A DNA stretch of 64,000 nucleotides from an uncultured Planctomycetaceae bacterium (GTDB taxonomy: Bacteria; Planctomycetota; Planctomycetia; Planctomycetales; Planctomycetaceae), in NCBI GenBank assembly GCA_943787265.1, contig CALSLT010000028.1, positions 1 through 64,000 on the forward strand. Direction: 5' to 3'. Below, in pieces: positions 17,872 to 27,099 of the stretch. Made by a program: the position numbers and the translations under genes. How positions within the stretch are numbered: the stretch's first letter is position 1; each line of letters starts with the position of its first letter. The notes under the pieces are model-generated. The model searched no databases. It had not been told where the DNA came from and saw only the letters and a list, made by a program, of their open reading frames with translations.

Positions 17872-18984
17872 ATGGCGAAAGCAAAGCGGTCACAGAAGAA
17901 AAAGGCTGCGAAGCCGAAGTCGACCAAACCAAAGGCTACGAAGAAGAAATCACAGAAGAAGCCGAAGAAGAAAAAGGCGACAAAGATTAAAGCTGTCGAC
18001 CAGAAGCCCGTTGAAGACTCGCACGCCGGCCACGGTCCGAGCCCCAAAAAGACTCGCAAGAAAACGAAACGTAAGGCGGCGAAGAAGAAACAGCAGGGAA
18101 CGTCCAACACAAAGGTGTTGAAAGCAGCAGACGACAACATCGACACGAAGTCAGAAGCACGTCCCAAGCGAAAAGCGGTTCCACACTGCAACGAGCTGAA
18201 CGGAAAGCAGTGGATTCAGAATTCGATCAGTGTCTGGAGCGACATTCGCAAGACCACTGAAGAGAATCGCCTGAAACACCCGGCAATGTTTCCCGGCATG
18301 CTTGTAGAGCGGCTCGTTGACACTTTCCTTCGGCCTGAGGGAGAGACAATTCTCGACCCATTCAGCGGCTCCGGCAGCACCATCGTCGAAGTTGAACGTC
18401 TTGGCAAAACAGGGATCGGCATCGAACTGTCACCCGAATTCGCAAAGATGGGCCGCAGACGGCTCGCTGACCTTTCGTCCGATCTCTTCGCAAAAAGTCG
18501 CAAACCTCGATCCACCATTCACGAAGCCTCCGTCGCGGATATCAAGAAACTCATCGAACCGGAATCAATCGACCTGTGCATTACGTCGCCGCCATACTGG
18601 GACATTCTCAATCAGCGCAGAACGGCTGACTATAAAGACGTCCGGCACTACGGAAACCTCGAGGGCGATCTGGGCACCATTGCCGACTACGAGCAGTTTC
18701 TCAGTTCTCTGCAGTCTGTCTTTTCAGACGTGCTGACGGTGTTGAAGCCGGGCGCGTACTGCTGCGTCGTCTTGATGGATTTGCGAAAGAAAAGCCGATT
18801 CTTCCCACTGCACAGCGACTTCGCGCAGCGAATGACCGAGATCGGTTTTATCTTTGACGATCTGATCATCTGGAATCGACAGTCCGAGTACAACAACCTG
18901 CGACCACTCGGTTACCCGGCCGTGTTTCGAGTCAACAAAGTGCACGAGTTCGTCGTTTTGCTGCAGAAGCCGCGCGAGAAATAA
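17872..18984 (+). CDS. DNA methyltransferase with histone-H1-like Lys-rich N-terminal tail
   Basis: A 370-residue protein. Residues 1-103 are extremely basic, made of Lys/Ala/Pro runs such as KKKAAKPKSTKPKATKKK, like H1-type bacterial nucleoid proteins. Residues 110-368 form an S-adenosylmethionine-dependent DNA methyltransferase. Motif X/I comes first (LKHPAMFPGMLVERLVDTFL then LDPFSGSGST at 161-170) and motif IV, TSPPYWD, at 238-243. SPPY followed by Trp is usual in N4-cytosine enzymes. In the common beta class the SPPY motif precedes the HPAMFP/DPFSGSG block, so the order here is permuted. No restriction nuclease gene lies beside it, so an orphan epigenetic role is plausible but unproven. 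The tail may give non-specific DNA binding. Confidence 0.88.
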   Translation: MAKAKRSQKKKAAKPKSTKPKATKKKSQKKPKKKKATKIKAVDQKPVEDSHAGHGPSPKKTRKKTKRKAAKKKQQGTSNTKVLKAADDNIDTKSEARPKRKAVPHCNELNGKQWIQNSISVWSDIRKTTEENRLKHPAMFPGMLVERLVDTFLRPEGETILDPFSGSGSTIVEVERLGKTGIGIELSPEFAKMGRRRLADLSSDLFAKSRKPRSTIHEASVADIKKLIEPESIDLCITSPPYWDILNQRRTADYKDVRHYGNLEGDLGTIADYEQFLSSLQSVFSDVLTVLKPGAYCCVVLMDLRKKSRFFPLHSDFAQRMTEIGFIFDDLIIWNRQSEYNNLRPLGYPAVFRVNKVHEFVVLLQKPREK

Positions 18985-19075
18985 GCACGGACCGAGAACG
19001 CAGGCCGGTGAATTTCTCAATCAACACACCGGCTTACCAGTCCAGATATGCGGGGCGTCTCGCAGGAGCCTTCGA

Positions 19076-20896
19076 CTACTTCTTCGTCAGCGTGAAAGCG
19101 CCGTCCCAGTCTGCGGGAGCCTCGAAATTGGTCAGCTCCATCTGCGCCATTACAAACTTTGTTGGGCCATCGAAGTCGCGGAATTCGGAAAGTAGCTCGA
19201 CAGCGTCGCTCCACTTCCCATCGAGAACTGCGTTAATCCCTTCTTCGTATTTCGCGATCAATTCGTCTGAAACTGTGGGATCGTTCTTCAGAGCCGGTAG
19301 CAGCTCGTAAACGGTCAGCGGAGTATCCATTCCCGCCGGGCGAATCCGAGCCATGCGGCGAACGCGAGCTTCATCTTTCGGCATGAATTGCTCGACGTAG
19401 TCAGCAGTCGTCTCGTCGATGCAAATCGGCACGCCAAATTGCTTGGTCAAACCTTCGTAACGTGAACCTTGATTCACGACCGGACCAAACACGCCAATCT
19501 TCGCCTGTTTGTCCGTCCCAATCTCACCTGCAATTGCTTTGCCATGAGCGATTCCGATGCCCACGCTGAAACCATCGAGCATGCCGTCGCAATTCAACTT
19601 GTTATCAAATGCGTCGACAATACTTAGAGCCGCTCGACAGGCAGGAACGGGACCATCTGGAAGTGGCATCGGCCATCCCCAGAATCCGAGAGCAGCGTCA
19701 CCCTGAAAGTCGGCGATCGCACCGTCACTTTCGACGATGCCATTTGCCATCAGTCCCAGAGCATTCTTGACGGTTGCCAGTAACTGGAAGAGGTCGTCCT
19801 TCAGTAGCTCCGATTTTCTTGAGAAGCCACGAACATCGCAGAACAGCACGCTGATGTCCTGCTGAGCTGGTTCGAGCGAAGTCGAACTCGTGTCGAGCAG
19901 GCTATCCATAATTCGAGGCGAGAAGAATGAACTGAGTTGAGTCTTCTGTTCTTCCAGCAGGCGGACATGACGAATGGAACCGATAAACTGTGCGACAAGT
20001 TCGACAAATCGAAGATCGCCTTTCAGGACATCTTCGTCGATGAAGACGCCAGAGTTCTCGCTCCCCTGCCCGGAAACATACAGGCACCAGCCGCCTTCAT
20101 TATCAGCGACAATCGGTGTGCAGAACGCCCAGTCCAGGCTTCCACTTACCGTAAACTGACCGTTGCCCTCCTCATCATCCCAGATGTGCATGACACTCTT
20201 GCCAGTTTGAAGGGCTGAGCTGACCATGCGACGGCTTGGCTTGAATCTTCCTTCGTAGTCATCGCGAGTGGCAACACGCATCATCGCCGGCTTTGACGGG
20301 TCGAATCCTGACGCTAACGGATTCTCGAGCGATTGAGACAGATCACCGTCGTACCGCATAACCGCCGTCGCGACTCCCGCCGGAATCGTTTCCAGCAACA
20401 CATCGACCAACATACCGGCGAGGACCTCGTCGGTTGTTGAACCGGAAATCATTTTCGGAAGGCGAGCCAGCATGTCCATCTGCCGAATGGGATCGCTGAA
20501 CTGAAACTCGCTGAGTTCGTCTGCTTGATAGGTCTGCAGCCCGGCCAGCGGTTCGTCTTCCGACATCTCCATGTCGGCAGGTTCCGGAGTTTCAACTTCG
20601 CCGACAAGACGGAACTTCGTTGCTCCAATCAGAAACTCACCCCCGACGTCGATCTTCAACTCGCGAAACGACTCACCGTTTATGATGACTGGGTTGGTGG
20701 CCTTCTCCATGCAACGAACCTGCAACTGCCCGTCATGCCATCGCATCTGGGCGTGCTCGCGCGAAATCAACCGGTCCCAGTTGACGACCCAGTCGTTCTG
20801 TGGTGCCCTTCCCAGTCGAAATACATCATTTGTATCCAGAGATCTGACTGAGCATTGGCTGTCGTCAACACCGAGCGCCTGAAGTTCTACCGTCAT
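19076..20896 (-). CDS. FHA-GAF-adenylate/guanylate cyclase signalling protein
   Basis: A 606-residue multi-domain protein. The FHA domain (about 15-100) has FRLGRAPQND, LISREHAQ and NPVIINGE, the canonical phosphothreonine-binding pattern. A GAF-like domain (about 150-320) lies in the middle. The class III nucleotidyl cyclase domain (about 345-530) has ISVLFCDVRGFS (first metal Asp), FQGDAALGFWGW (second metal Asp) and NQGSRYEGLTK (transition-state Asn and Arg). The metal and transition-state residues are therefore present, so activity is likely. No membrane segment is seen, so it is cytoplasmic. It probably makes a cyclic nucleotide in response to a phosphorylated partner and a small ligand. 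Substrate (ATP or GTP) cannot be set with certainty. Confidence 0.92.
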   Translation of the reverse strand: MTVELQALGVDDSQCSVRSLDTNDVFRLGRAPQNDWVVNWDRLISREHAQMRWHDGQLQVRCMEKATNPVIINGESFRELKIDVGGEFLIGATKFRLVGEVETPEPADMEMSEDEPLAGLQTYQADELSEFQFSDPIRQMDMLARLPKMISGSTTDEVLAGMLVDVLLETIPAGVATAVMRYDGDLSQSLENPLASGFDPSKPAMMRVATRDDYEGRFKPSRRMVSSALQTGKSVMHIWDDEEGNGQFTVSGSLDWAFCTPIVADNEGGWCLYVSGQGSENSGVFIDEDVLKGDLRFVELVAQFIGSIRHVRLLEEQKTQLSSFFSPRIMDSLLDTSSTSLEPAQQDISVLFCDVRGFSRKSELLKDDLFQLLATVKNALGLMANGIVESDGAIADFQGDAALGFWGWPMPLPDGPVPACRAALSIVDAFDNKLNCDGMLDGFSVGIGIAHGKAIAGEIGTDKQAKIGVFGPVVNQGSRYEGLTKQFGVPICIDETTADYVEQFMPKDEARVRRMARIRPAGMDTPLTVYELLPALKNDPTVSDELIAKYEEGINAVLDGKWSDAVELLSEFRDFDGPTKFVMAQMELTNFEAPADWDGAFTLTKK

Positions 20897-21287
20897 CGAC
20901 TGTAACTCCCGAGAAGGGGGCGTTTTCCTGGGCCCACTGGTTGCGATGAACGTTTCCTAAGCCGCAGAAACGCATCGACCAGCAGATCTGTCACGCGAAA
21001 GACCTCGCTAGACATGACTGCCTGAAAGATAGGCCCGACTTCGGAAGGCGGACGGGTTATGCGTCGTGGAAATTCAGGTTGCGGTGATTCCTTTAGCGGC
21101 CGCCGACCTACGACCGGATAACAGTCAGAACTGCCCGCCTCTACGCCAATCGGACGTTCGCTAAAATCCGACTTTTCGACCTGCATGGACGTTGCGGAGT
21201 CAGTCGATTCCAATGCTCGTTATGATGGAAAATCACGACTGACAGAGACGAATTTGCCACCCCCAAGAAGATCCCAAAGGCACAACA
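20897..21287. other. Intergenic, 391 bp between divergent genes
   Basis: Lies between the divergent cyclase and NuoN-like genes, so it should hold both promoters. A 106-codon minus-strand frame (20893-21213) overlaps the cyclase start, but its composition and lack of motifs give no support. No repeat or RNA gene was seen. Confidence 0.5.
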
Positions 21288-22559
21288 GTGCAACTCGCAG
21301 GACTGATCCTGATTAGCGCGGCTTGTCCCGTGATTTCGGCGATGGCCGGTTCACTGGAAACCGTATTGCTTGTGTACACCGCAAGTCTGCTGGCAAATTC
21401 AGTGCTAGACCGAGAACGCCGCGCACAACCGGAATCCGCAAGCAATTCACACCCAAGCCGATTCAGTGAAGTTTTCGATTACCTGGGGCCTCGCCGGACC
21501 ACTGACATTTTCAATTTCATGTGTGTCGCAACGGGAATGGCTTTACTGGGAAGCCTCGGCGGCAGCTCATCGCTTGAATCGATTCGTCAGACTTTGCAGG
21601 AGAGTTATCGTGCTGACCGTCTCGACCTGCTCGTCGGAGTTGGCTCGACTCTTGGCGTTGCAGCAGTCGTCTTACTCTTTGCAGGAGTCGCTGCACCATT
21701 CGGACTTTTTCCGCTGCACTCGGCAGTTCAGAACACGTTCAACTCGGCACCAGGCGGCATTGCTGTGATCACCACCGTGCTGCAACGAGTTCAGGCGGCA
21801 GTTGTTCTTTGGAGAGTCGTTCTCTCATCAATGCCAGGTTTTGAACCAACAATTCAACTGCTCTGCATTGTTCTGGGAGTTTCGTCGTGTCTCGCCGGAG
21901 CGGTTCTCGTATGCAAGAGTGAATCGATCAGAGGCCTCGCCAGCAATCTTTGGATCACCTGGGGAGGCATCGCGTTGATCTCGGTCGCGACCGGACTGGC
22001 AGTCGAAACTCCGGCAGATCATCAGCCTGCCTGGCAACTTCCGACTGGGCTGCAGACGGCTGCCTTCTCGATCGCAATCTCTACTGTCGCCACTGGAATG
22101 CTGCTGGGCACAGAACGTTGGTTGTCCAATAACGAACGGTCAATCGACTTTGCCGAAGATATCACCGGGCTTGGCCAGCAAGAGAAACTGATCGCTCTGG
22201 CTGTTGCCTGCGCCCTGCTGACGATGTCTGCGATTCCGCCTTTGCCTGGATTCTGGTGCATGGCATTCATCGTGGGAAACGCTTTCCAGCCGGGAGTCGA
22301 ATCCTCTTCCGGAGCGGCACTTGTACCAGACAAGTCTGTGCTGACCGCAGTCGTTCTTCTCCTAATCTCGCTATTGGCCCTGTCGGCTCGGTCTGCAACT
22401 TTTCTAAGTCTGATGCTTCACCACGAACCGATTCGTCGTTTAGGACTTACCAGCAGCAAAGTGCCGGCTGCGCTCAGTTTGGCGGTCTCCGGTCTGCTTG
22501 TTTGGATGGGGATGAACGCGGGGACCGTTCTAACCTGGATTCACAAACTGCCGTTGTGA
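21288..22559 (+). CDS. NuoN-like proton-conducting membrane protein
   Basis: A 423-residue polytopic membrane protein, about 11-12 hydrophobic segments, of the NADH-quinone oxidoreductase subunit N / Mrp antiporter superfamily. The best-conserved part is FAGVAAPFGLFPLHSAVQN through SAPGGIAVITTVLQRV, matching the 'PFH.W..D...GAP' region of NuoN. It is shorter than typical NuoN (about 480). The lysine normally found in the helix after that motif is not evident, so proton pumping is doubtful. The start is GTG, since a TGA lies in frame 48 bases upstream with no ATG between. No other complex I subunit lies nearby, so its partner is unknown. Confidence 0.75.
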   Translation: MQLAGLILISAACPVISAMAGSLETVLLVYTASLLANSVLDRERRAQPESASNSHPSRFSEVFDYLGPRRTTDIFNFMCVATGMALLGSLGGSSSLESIRQTLQESYRADRLDLLVGVGSTLGVAAVVLLFAGVAAPFGLFPLHSAVQNTFNSAPGGIAVITTVLQRVQAAVVLWRVVLSSMPGFEPTIQLLCIVLGVSSCLAGAVLVCKSESIRGLASNLWITWGGIALISVATGLAVETPADHQPAWQLPTGLQTAAFSIAISTVATGMLLGTERWLSNNERSIDFAEDITGLGQQEKLIALAVACALLTMSAIPPLPGFWCMAFIVGNAFQPGVESSSGAALVPDKSVLTAVVLLLISLLALSARSATFLSLMLHHEPIRRLGLTSSKVPAALSLAVSGLLVWMGMNAGTVLTWIHKLPL

Positions 22560-22579
22560 AGTCAATTGCAAATCGTCAT

Positions 22580-24079
22580 TCATTCACGCCATGCCGCTTG
22601 TGAATCCAGCGGGTAAATCGGTCGGCGGACTTTTCGAAAATCAAACGCCGCCAGATCTGGTCGATGAATTCCGGGCGTGTCCGCATCAAAAATCCGACTC
22701 GCGATCGGACCAAAGTCCGCTCGAAAATGCACAGCACTCTTGAGAACGAGTAGCCGCAGACCGGTTGGCTCAACACCAGCGATTCGCAACATTTCTGTGT
22801 CGAAGCATTGTCGACGCTGCGACGAAACCACGACATCCACACCGCCCACGACAAGGGTTGCAGTCAGTCCAAGGTTATCCTGAACGCCCTGCATCATCGG
22901 TCCGCGATAGGTATATCTTCCGTCAGAGAGCACTCTCACGTAAGCATCCCGTTCGACCGGCGAACCATGCAGGTCGTCTGTTTTCCCACCGAGACGAACA
23001 GGAATCGTTGCTCCCACTCCTGCACGATGTGCCTGCGCTGCGGTCTCCGGATCAAAAATGACGCCAACTGCACCGCCCTCAAAACCGGCATCGATCATCG
23101 CATGGAGGGCGATCGTGCCGTCACACGGCGCACCACCACCTGGGTTATCAGACCCGTCTGCAAAAATCACCAGCCCTTCGTCGGCATGATCATTCACATG
23201 AGCGATGACGTCCTCGATCGTTGTGAGTTCGGGCTGAAGTTCATCACGAAGCTCCCATAACCAGTCAGCAAGTTCGTCGGCTTTGTCGCGAGCAAGATCA
23301 GCGTCACCATTCGTTGTGACAAGGATCGAAACTCCGGTATCACGAATGTCCGCAAACGGAAATCCCATCGCAACGGTTGCAGTTTCGACATTCGGTTCCT
23401 GTTCCATCTTGTGGACACGAGCCATCAATTCATGCATCGGGTCACGAAGCGTGCATTGTTTGGGCGGAAGAGTGATCAACGGAAGCTGACGAAACTCCTG
23501 AACTGGAGCGACTTCCTTTCTTACGATCTTTGCGATCAACTCCGCCGCCTCGTGACCGCGTTCCTGCATGTCAACGTGCGGGTAAGTATCGAACCCGATA
23601 ATTACGTCGGCCAGTTCAGCCATGCGGGCCGTAATGTTGGCGTGAAGGTCGAGTGTCACGACGATCGGAATTTCATCCCCGACCGCTTCACGTACCGCTG
23701 CAATGAACGCTCCCTCTGCGTCTTCATGATGCTCGGCCACCATCGCACCATGCAGATCAAGCAGAACACCATCGAACGGTTTTTCCTGATTCAGTCGTTC
23801 AAGAATCCAGCTAAGCATCGTGTCGAAGCATTTGGCCTCAACGAGGCCGGACGGCTGAGCACGAGCACACAACAATGGGACGAGTTCAAAATTCGATGCC
23901 TCTGCCCCTGAAATGTAGCCTCCGTGAATCGAGCCTGTGCCGCGAAATCGATCAAAGATTGTTTCGCCACCCGCAAGCGATTCTCCACAGTTGCTGTCTC
24001 GGACAAAGTCGGCAAGTGTGGTCGGAGTCTTTGAAAACGTGTTCGTTTCGTGTTGAACGCCTCCGCTGACAATTCTCAT
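22580..24079 (-). CDS. M81 family (MlrC-like) metallopeptidase
   Basis: A 499-residue protein matching the M81/MlrC family (DUF1485 plus MlrC C-terminal domain), named for the microcystinase C that degrades linearised microcystin. N-terminal MRIVSGGVQHETNTFSKTPT is diagnostic. Metal-site candidates are in LLDLHGAMVAEHHEDAEG and LDLHANIT, and a C-terminal FADGSDNPGGGAPCDGT motif is present. Most homologues have unknown natural substrates; several act on small cyclic amides. AGGAG 7 bases upstream supports the start. It lies 40 bp downstream of a secreted hydrolase gene on the same strand, forming a likely two-gene operon. No signal peptide, so cytoplasmic. Confidence 0.93.
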   Translation of the reverse strand: MRIVSGGVQHETNTFSKTPTTLADFVRDSNCGESLAGGETIFDRFRGTGSIHGGYISGAEASNFELVPLLCARAQPSGLVEAKCFDTMLSWILERLNQEKPFDGVLLDLHGAMVAEHHEDAEGAFIAAVREAVGDEIPIVVTLDLHANITARMAELADVIIGFDTYPHVDMQERGHEAAELIAKIVRKEVAPVQEFRQLPLITLPPKQCTLRDPMHELMARVHKMEQEPNVETATVAMGFPFADIRDTGVSILVTTNGDADLARDKADELADWLWELRDELQPELTTIEDVIAHVNDHADEGLVIFADGSDNPGGGAPCDGTIALHAMIDAGFEGGAVGVIFDPETAAQAHRAGVGATIPVRLGGKTDDLHGSPVERDAYVRVLSDGRYTYRGPMMQGVQDNLGLTATLVVGGVDVVVSSQRRQCFDTEMLRIAGVEPTGLRLLVLKSAVHFRADFGPIASRIFDADTPGIHRPDLAAFDFRKVRRPIYPLDSQAAWRE

Positions 24080-24119
24080 CTGAACGCTCCTTTGCCTGAC
24101 TTCTTATCTGAACTCTCAA

Positions 24120-25043
24120 TCAGTTTGTGGCTTTTGATTCTTCGAGCAAGCCCTGGAGCTTCAGCCAGTCGGCCAGCCTGTGATGCCAGGTCGAAATTGG
24201 TTTTTCAGACGGCCGGATTCCGTAGCCATGTCCGCCCTTCGAATAAATGTGCAACTCGGCCGGAACTTTCGCTTTCTTCAATTCGACGAAGAATAATGCA
24301 GCCTGAGGACCGCGATACGAATCGTCAGCCGTAACCGCCATGAAGGCTGGCGGAGTTTTTGCATCGACCGTGACCAGTTCCCCCAACTCGGCGACTCTGT
24401 CGTTGTAATCCGGTCCGAGGTATGCCGCATAAATCGGGCACATGAAATCTGGTCGGCAACTCAAGTCGTCTGCTTCGTCGACTCGGTCGTACGATGACTT
24501 TCGCCAGTGCATTCCGGTCATGGCCGTCAGATGTCCGCCCGCTGAGAATCCAAGGATTCCAACACGCCCAGCATCGACTCCCCAGTCTTTCGCGTGGTGC
24601 CGAACCAGTCGAACTGCCCGTTGAGCATCCTGCAGCGGCTCAACGTGAGGCGCTGCTGGGTCACGACGCGGAACTCGGTACTTCAACACAACCGCAGTGA
24701 CGCCAATCGAGTTGAACCATTCAGCAACTTCCAGCCCTTCCTTGGGCCATGCAAGAATGTTGTAGGCTCCGCCTGGACAAACTACGACGGCACATCCGTT
24801 GGCCGTTTCCCTCGGCGCTTTGTAAACCGTGATCGACGGAGCATCGACGTAGTAAATTCGCTCTTCCGTGAGCTTGCCTTTCAGTTCTTCGACGCGGCTG
24901 GCATCGATCGGCCTGGCTCCTGCCGGCAACCCACTCGGCCAAAGAGAAATCTCCGGATGGTCGGCAGCTAAAGCGGAAGACTCGCAAGCAGCACAAACGG
25001 TAACGGTCATCAAAATTGTGGCACGAAGCATCGAGTGTCTCAT
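24120..25043 (-). CDS. Secreted alpha/beta hydrolase (BD-FAE/xylan-esterase-like)
   Basis: A 307-residue hydrolase with an N-terminal signal sequence (MRHSMLRATILMTVTVCAAC, cleavage near ALAA). Alpha/beta fold features: oxyanion loop VVCPGGAYNILAW, nucleophile elbow LGFSAGG (Ser in GFSAG), and C-terminal catalytic His in GGHGYGIRP. The pattern fits the esterase/acetyl-xylan-esterase-like branch common in planctomycetes. The start at 25043 is preferred over 25085 because it gives a compact signal peptide and follows AGGA. First gene of an operon with the M81 peptidase. The IS30 element sits 210 bp upstream of the start and may have altered its promoter. Substrate unknown. Confidence 0.88.
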   Translation of the reverse strand: MRHSMLRATILMTVTVCAACESSALAADHPEISLWPSGLPAGARPIDASRVEELKGKLTEERIYYVDAPSITVYKAPRETANGCAVVVCPGGAYNILAWPKEGLEVAEWFNSIGVTAVVLKYRVPRRDPAAPHVEPLQDAQRAVRLVRHHAKDWGVDAGRVGILGFSAGGHLTAMTGMHWRKSSYDRVDEADDLSCRPDFMCPIYAAYLGPDYNDRVAELGELVTVDAKTPPAFMAVTADDSYRGPQAALFFVELKKAKVPAELHIYSKGGHGYGIRPSEKPISTWHHRLADWLKLQGLLEESKATN

Positions 25044-25249
25044 CACGTCTATTCCTGTCTGAAAGTCAGGGTGTTCGGTCTGCAAGATTTGAGCTGGGAC
25101 AACGAACCCGTGTTCGAAGCTATCCCCAAACCATTTCTATGCAGAGGATGCTCGCTGATTCACAACTTCTCAGCAATGAAGGCAGAGGGCCTGCAGCTTC
25201 CAGATCTGCGGCGATAGCAACTCCAGCCCCGAAGTCGAAGCATCTTTCA

Positions 25250-25252
25250 AAC
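25250..25252. repeat. Target-site duplication AAC, left (IS30)
   Basis: AAC next to the left inverted repeat, repeated at 26379-26381. IS30-family elements typically duplicate 2-3 bases; a match this short could be chance. Confidence 0.6.
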
Positions 25253-26378
25253 GGCGGATTCACATCTGAAGTGCAACGGATCAGAACTCAGCTCTGGTTC
25301 GGACGGGATGGGCTTCGAGGCGGTTTACTGCTGGAAAGTGAACACCGCAGGGAGTTGGATAGTTGTGCGAACAATGCACTATTCAACGGAGAACCTGCGA
25401 TGCCGTACCACCAGCTTACTCTTGAAGAACGCGAAGTCATCTCTCAGTTACATTATTCGGGCACTGGTCCGACAAAGATCGCTCAGCACTTGAATCGTTC
25501 TCCGTCGACCATCAGTCGCGAACTGTCTCGCAACAGGGATTCGGAAGGCTATCGAGCCGTGGCCGCTCAGGAACGAACTGCCCGACGTCGTCGCGAGCGT
25601 CCGCTCATCCGGAAGATGGACGATCCTTTCATCAACGAGTCAGTCCGTAGCGGATTGTCTCAGGAGTGGTCACCGGAAGAAATCGCTGGCCGGATGAAGC
25701 GAGATTACCGCCGGACACAATCGAGACGAGTGTCGTATCAGACGATCTACCGCTGGCTGGAGACCTGCGAATACCGCAGCCATTTCCGCTCGTTCCTGCG
25801 TCACGGTCGTTATCGCAAACGTCGGGGCATTGACGGACGAGGCCGCATCAGAAACCGCGTCAGCATCGAGCAGCGTCCGGCAAAAGTCGATTCACGCCGC
25901 CGCTTCGGTGACTGGGAGGGCGACACGGTTCACGGTGCAGATCACTCCGGCATGATCATGACCTGTGTGGAACGCAAGAGCGGATTTTTGATCACAGCAA
26001 AGATGAAAAACGGCACCAGCGCCCGGCTGAACGCTGCCAAAGAACGAGCGTTCCGCATCATCCCGCCAACGCTGCGTCAGACACTGACCGTCGACAACGG
26101 CAAGGAATTCTCCGGCCATGAACAACTGAGCAAGCGTCTGCAGATCGCCATCTACTTTGCACACGCCTACTCCTCGAACGAGCGAGCAACAAACGAAAAC
26201 ACCAACGGCCTGCTGCGTCAGTACTTCCCGAAGAAGACCGACTTCCGAGACATCTCACACAACGCCCTTGCACACGTCACGAACCGGCTCAACAATCGAC
26301 CTCGAAAGAGACTCAACTATCTCACTCCACTCGAAGTTCTCACAAAAGCCGGCTTTGCACTTCAGATGTGAATCCGCC
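25253..26378 (+). mobile_element. IS30-family insertion sequence, complete
   Basis: A 1126-bp element bounded by perfect 24-bp inverted repeats. The left end starts GGCGGATTCACATCTGAAGT (25253-25276), and its complement occupies 26355-26378. Both ends are flanked by AAC. It contains one intact IS30-type transposase, whose stop codon lies inside the right repeat. It sits between the hydrolase promoter region and the terminator of the lipoprotein gene, and breaks no visible gene. Confidence 0.93.
25400..26371 (+). CDS. IS30-family transposase
   Basis: A 323-residue transposase. The N-terminal helix-turn-helix reads LTLEEREVISQL to SPSTISRELSRN. The catalytic rve-type core has DWEGDTVHG (first Asp), LTVDNGKEFSGH (second Asp) and NENTNGLLRQYFPK (Glu), the canonical IS30 signature. 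The ATG at 25400 starts the conserved MPYHQLTLEERE; the longer open frame back to 25016 crosses the inverted repeat and host DNA. The TGA stop at 26369-26371 lies within the right inverted repeat. Length and motifs indicate an active-size enzyme. Confidence 0.95.
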   Translation: MPYHQLTLEEREVISQLHYSGTGPTKIAQHLNRSPSTISRELSRNRDSEGYRAVAAQERTARRRRERPLIRKMDDPFINESVRSGLSQEWSPEEIAGRMKRDYRRTQSRRVSYQTIYRWLETCEYRSHFRSFLRHGRYRKRRGIDGRGRIRNRVSIEQRPAKVDSRRRFGDWEGDTVHGADHSGMIMTCVERKSGFLITAKMKNGTSARLNAAKERAFRIIPPTLRQTLTVDNGKEFSGHEQLSKRLQIAIYFAHAYSSNERATNENTNGLLRQYFPKKTDFRDISHNALAHVTNRLNNRPRKRLNYLTPLEVLTKAGFALQM

Positions 26379-26381
26379 AAC
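26379..26381. repeat. Target-site duplication AAC, right (IS30)
   Basis: Matches 25250-25252 on the other side of the IS30 element. Confidence 0.6.
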
Positions 26382-26414
26382 GAAAAAAAGCTCGGTGGAA
26401 CAAGTCCACCGAGC
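26382..26414 (-). terminator. Rho-independent terminator of the secretin/lipoprotein operon
   Basis: Perfect 10-bp stem GCTCGGTGGA (26390-26399) with TCCACCGAGC (26405-26414) and a 5-base loop. On the minus strand it is followed by a run of seven T. It lies just after the stop of the minus-strand lipoprotein gene and 3 bp beyond the IS30 end. Confidence 0.88.
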
Positions 26415-26418
26415 CTTT

Positions 26419-27003
<585 letters not shown>

Positions 27004-27099
27004 GAAACTCCCCCATCCCTGGTATGTCACCGAACTCGCGACTTTGAGGTCAAACGATTCGGATGCTCTACTTCGGTAAGTCGCCTCTCCCTGACGCCG

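Noticed and set aside
20893..21213. 106-codon minus-strand frame overlapping the cyclase start
   Set aside because: Low-complexity composition, no domain, and it occupies the likely promoter region.
25016..25399. Extended N-terminus of the IS30 transposase
   Set aside because: It would begin outside the element and read through the inverted repeat; conserved homology starts at 25400.
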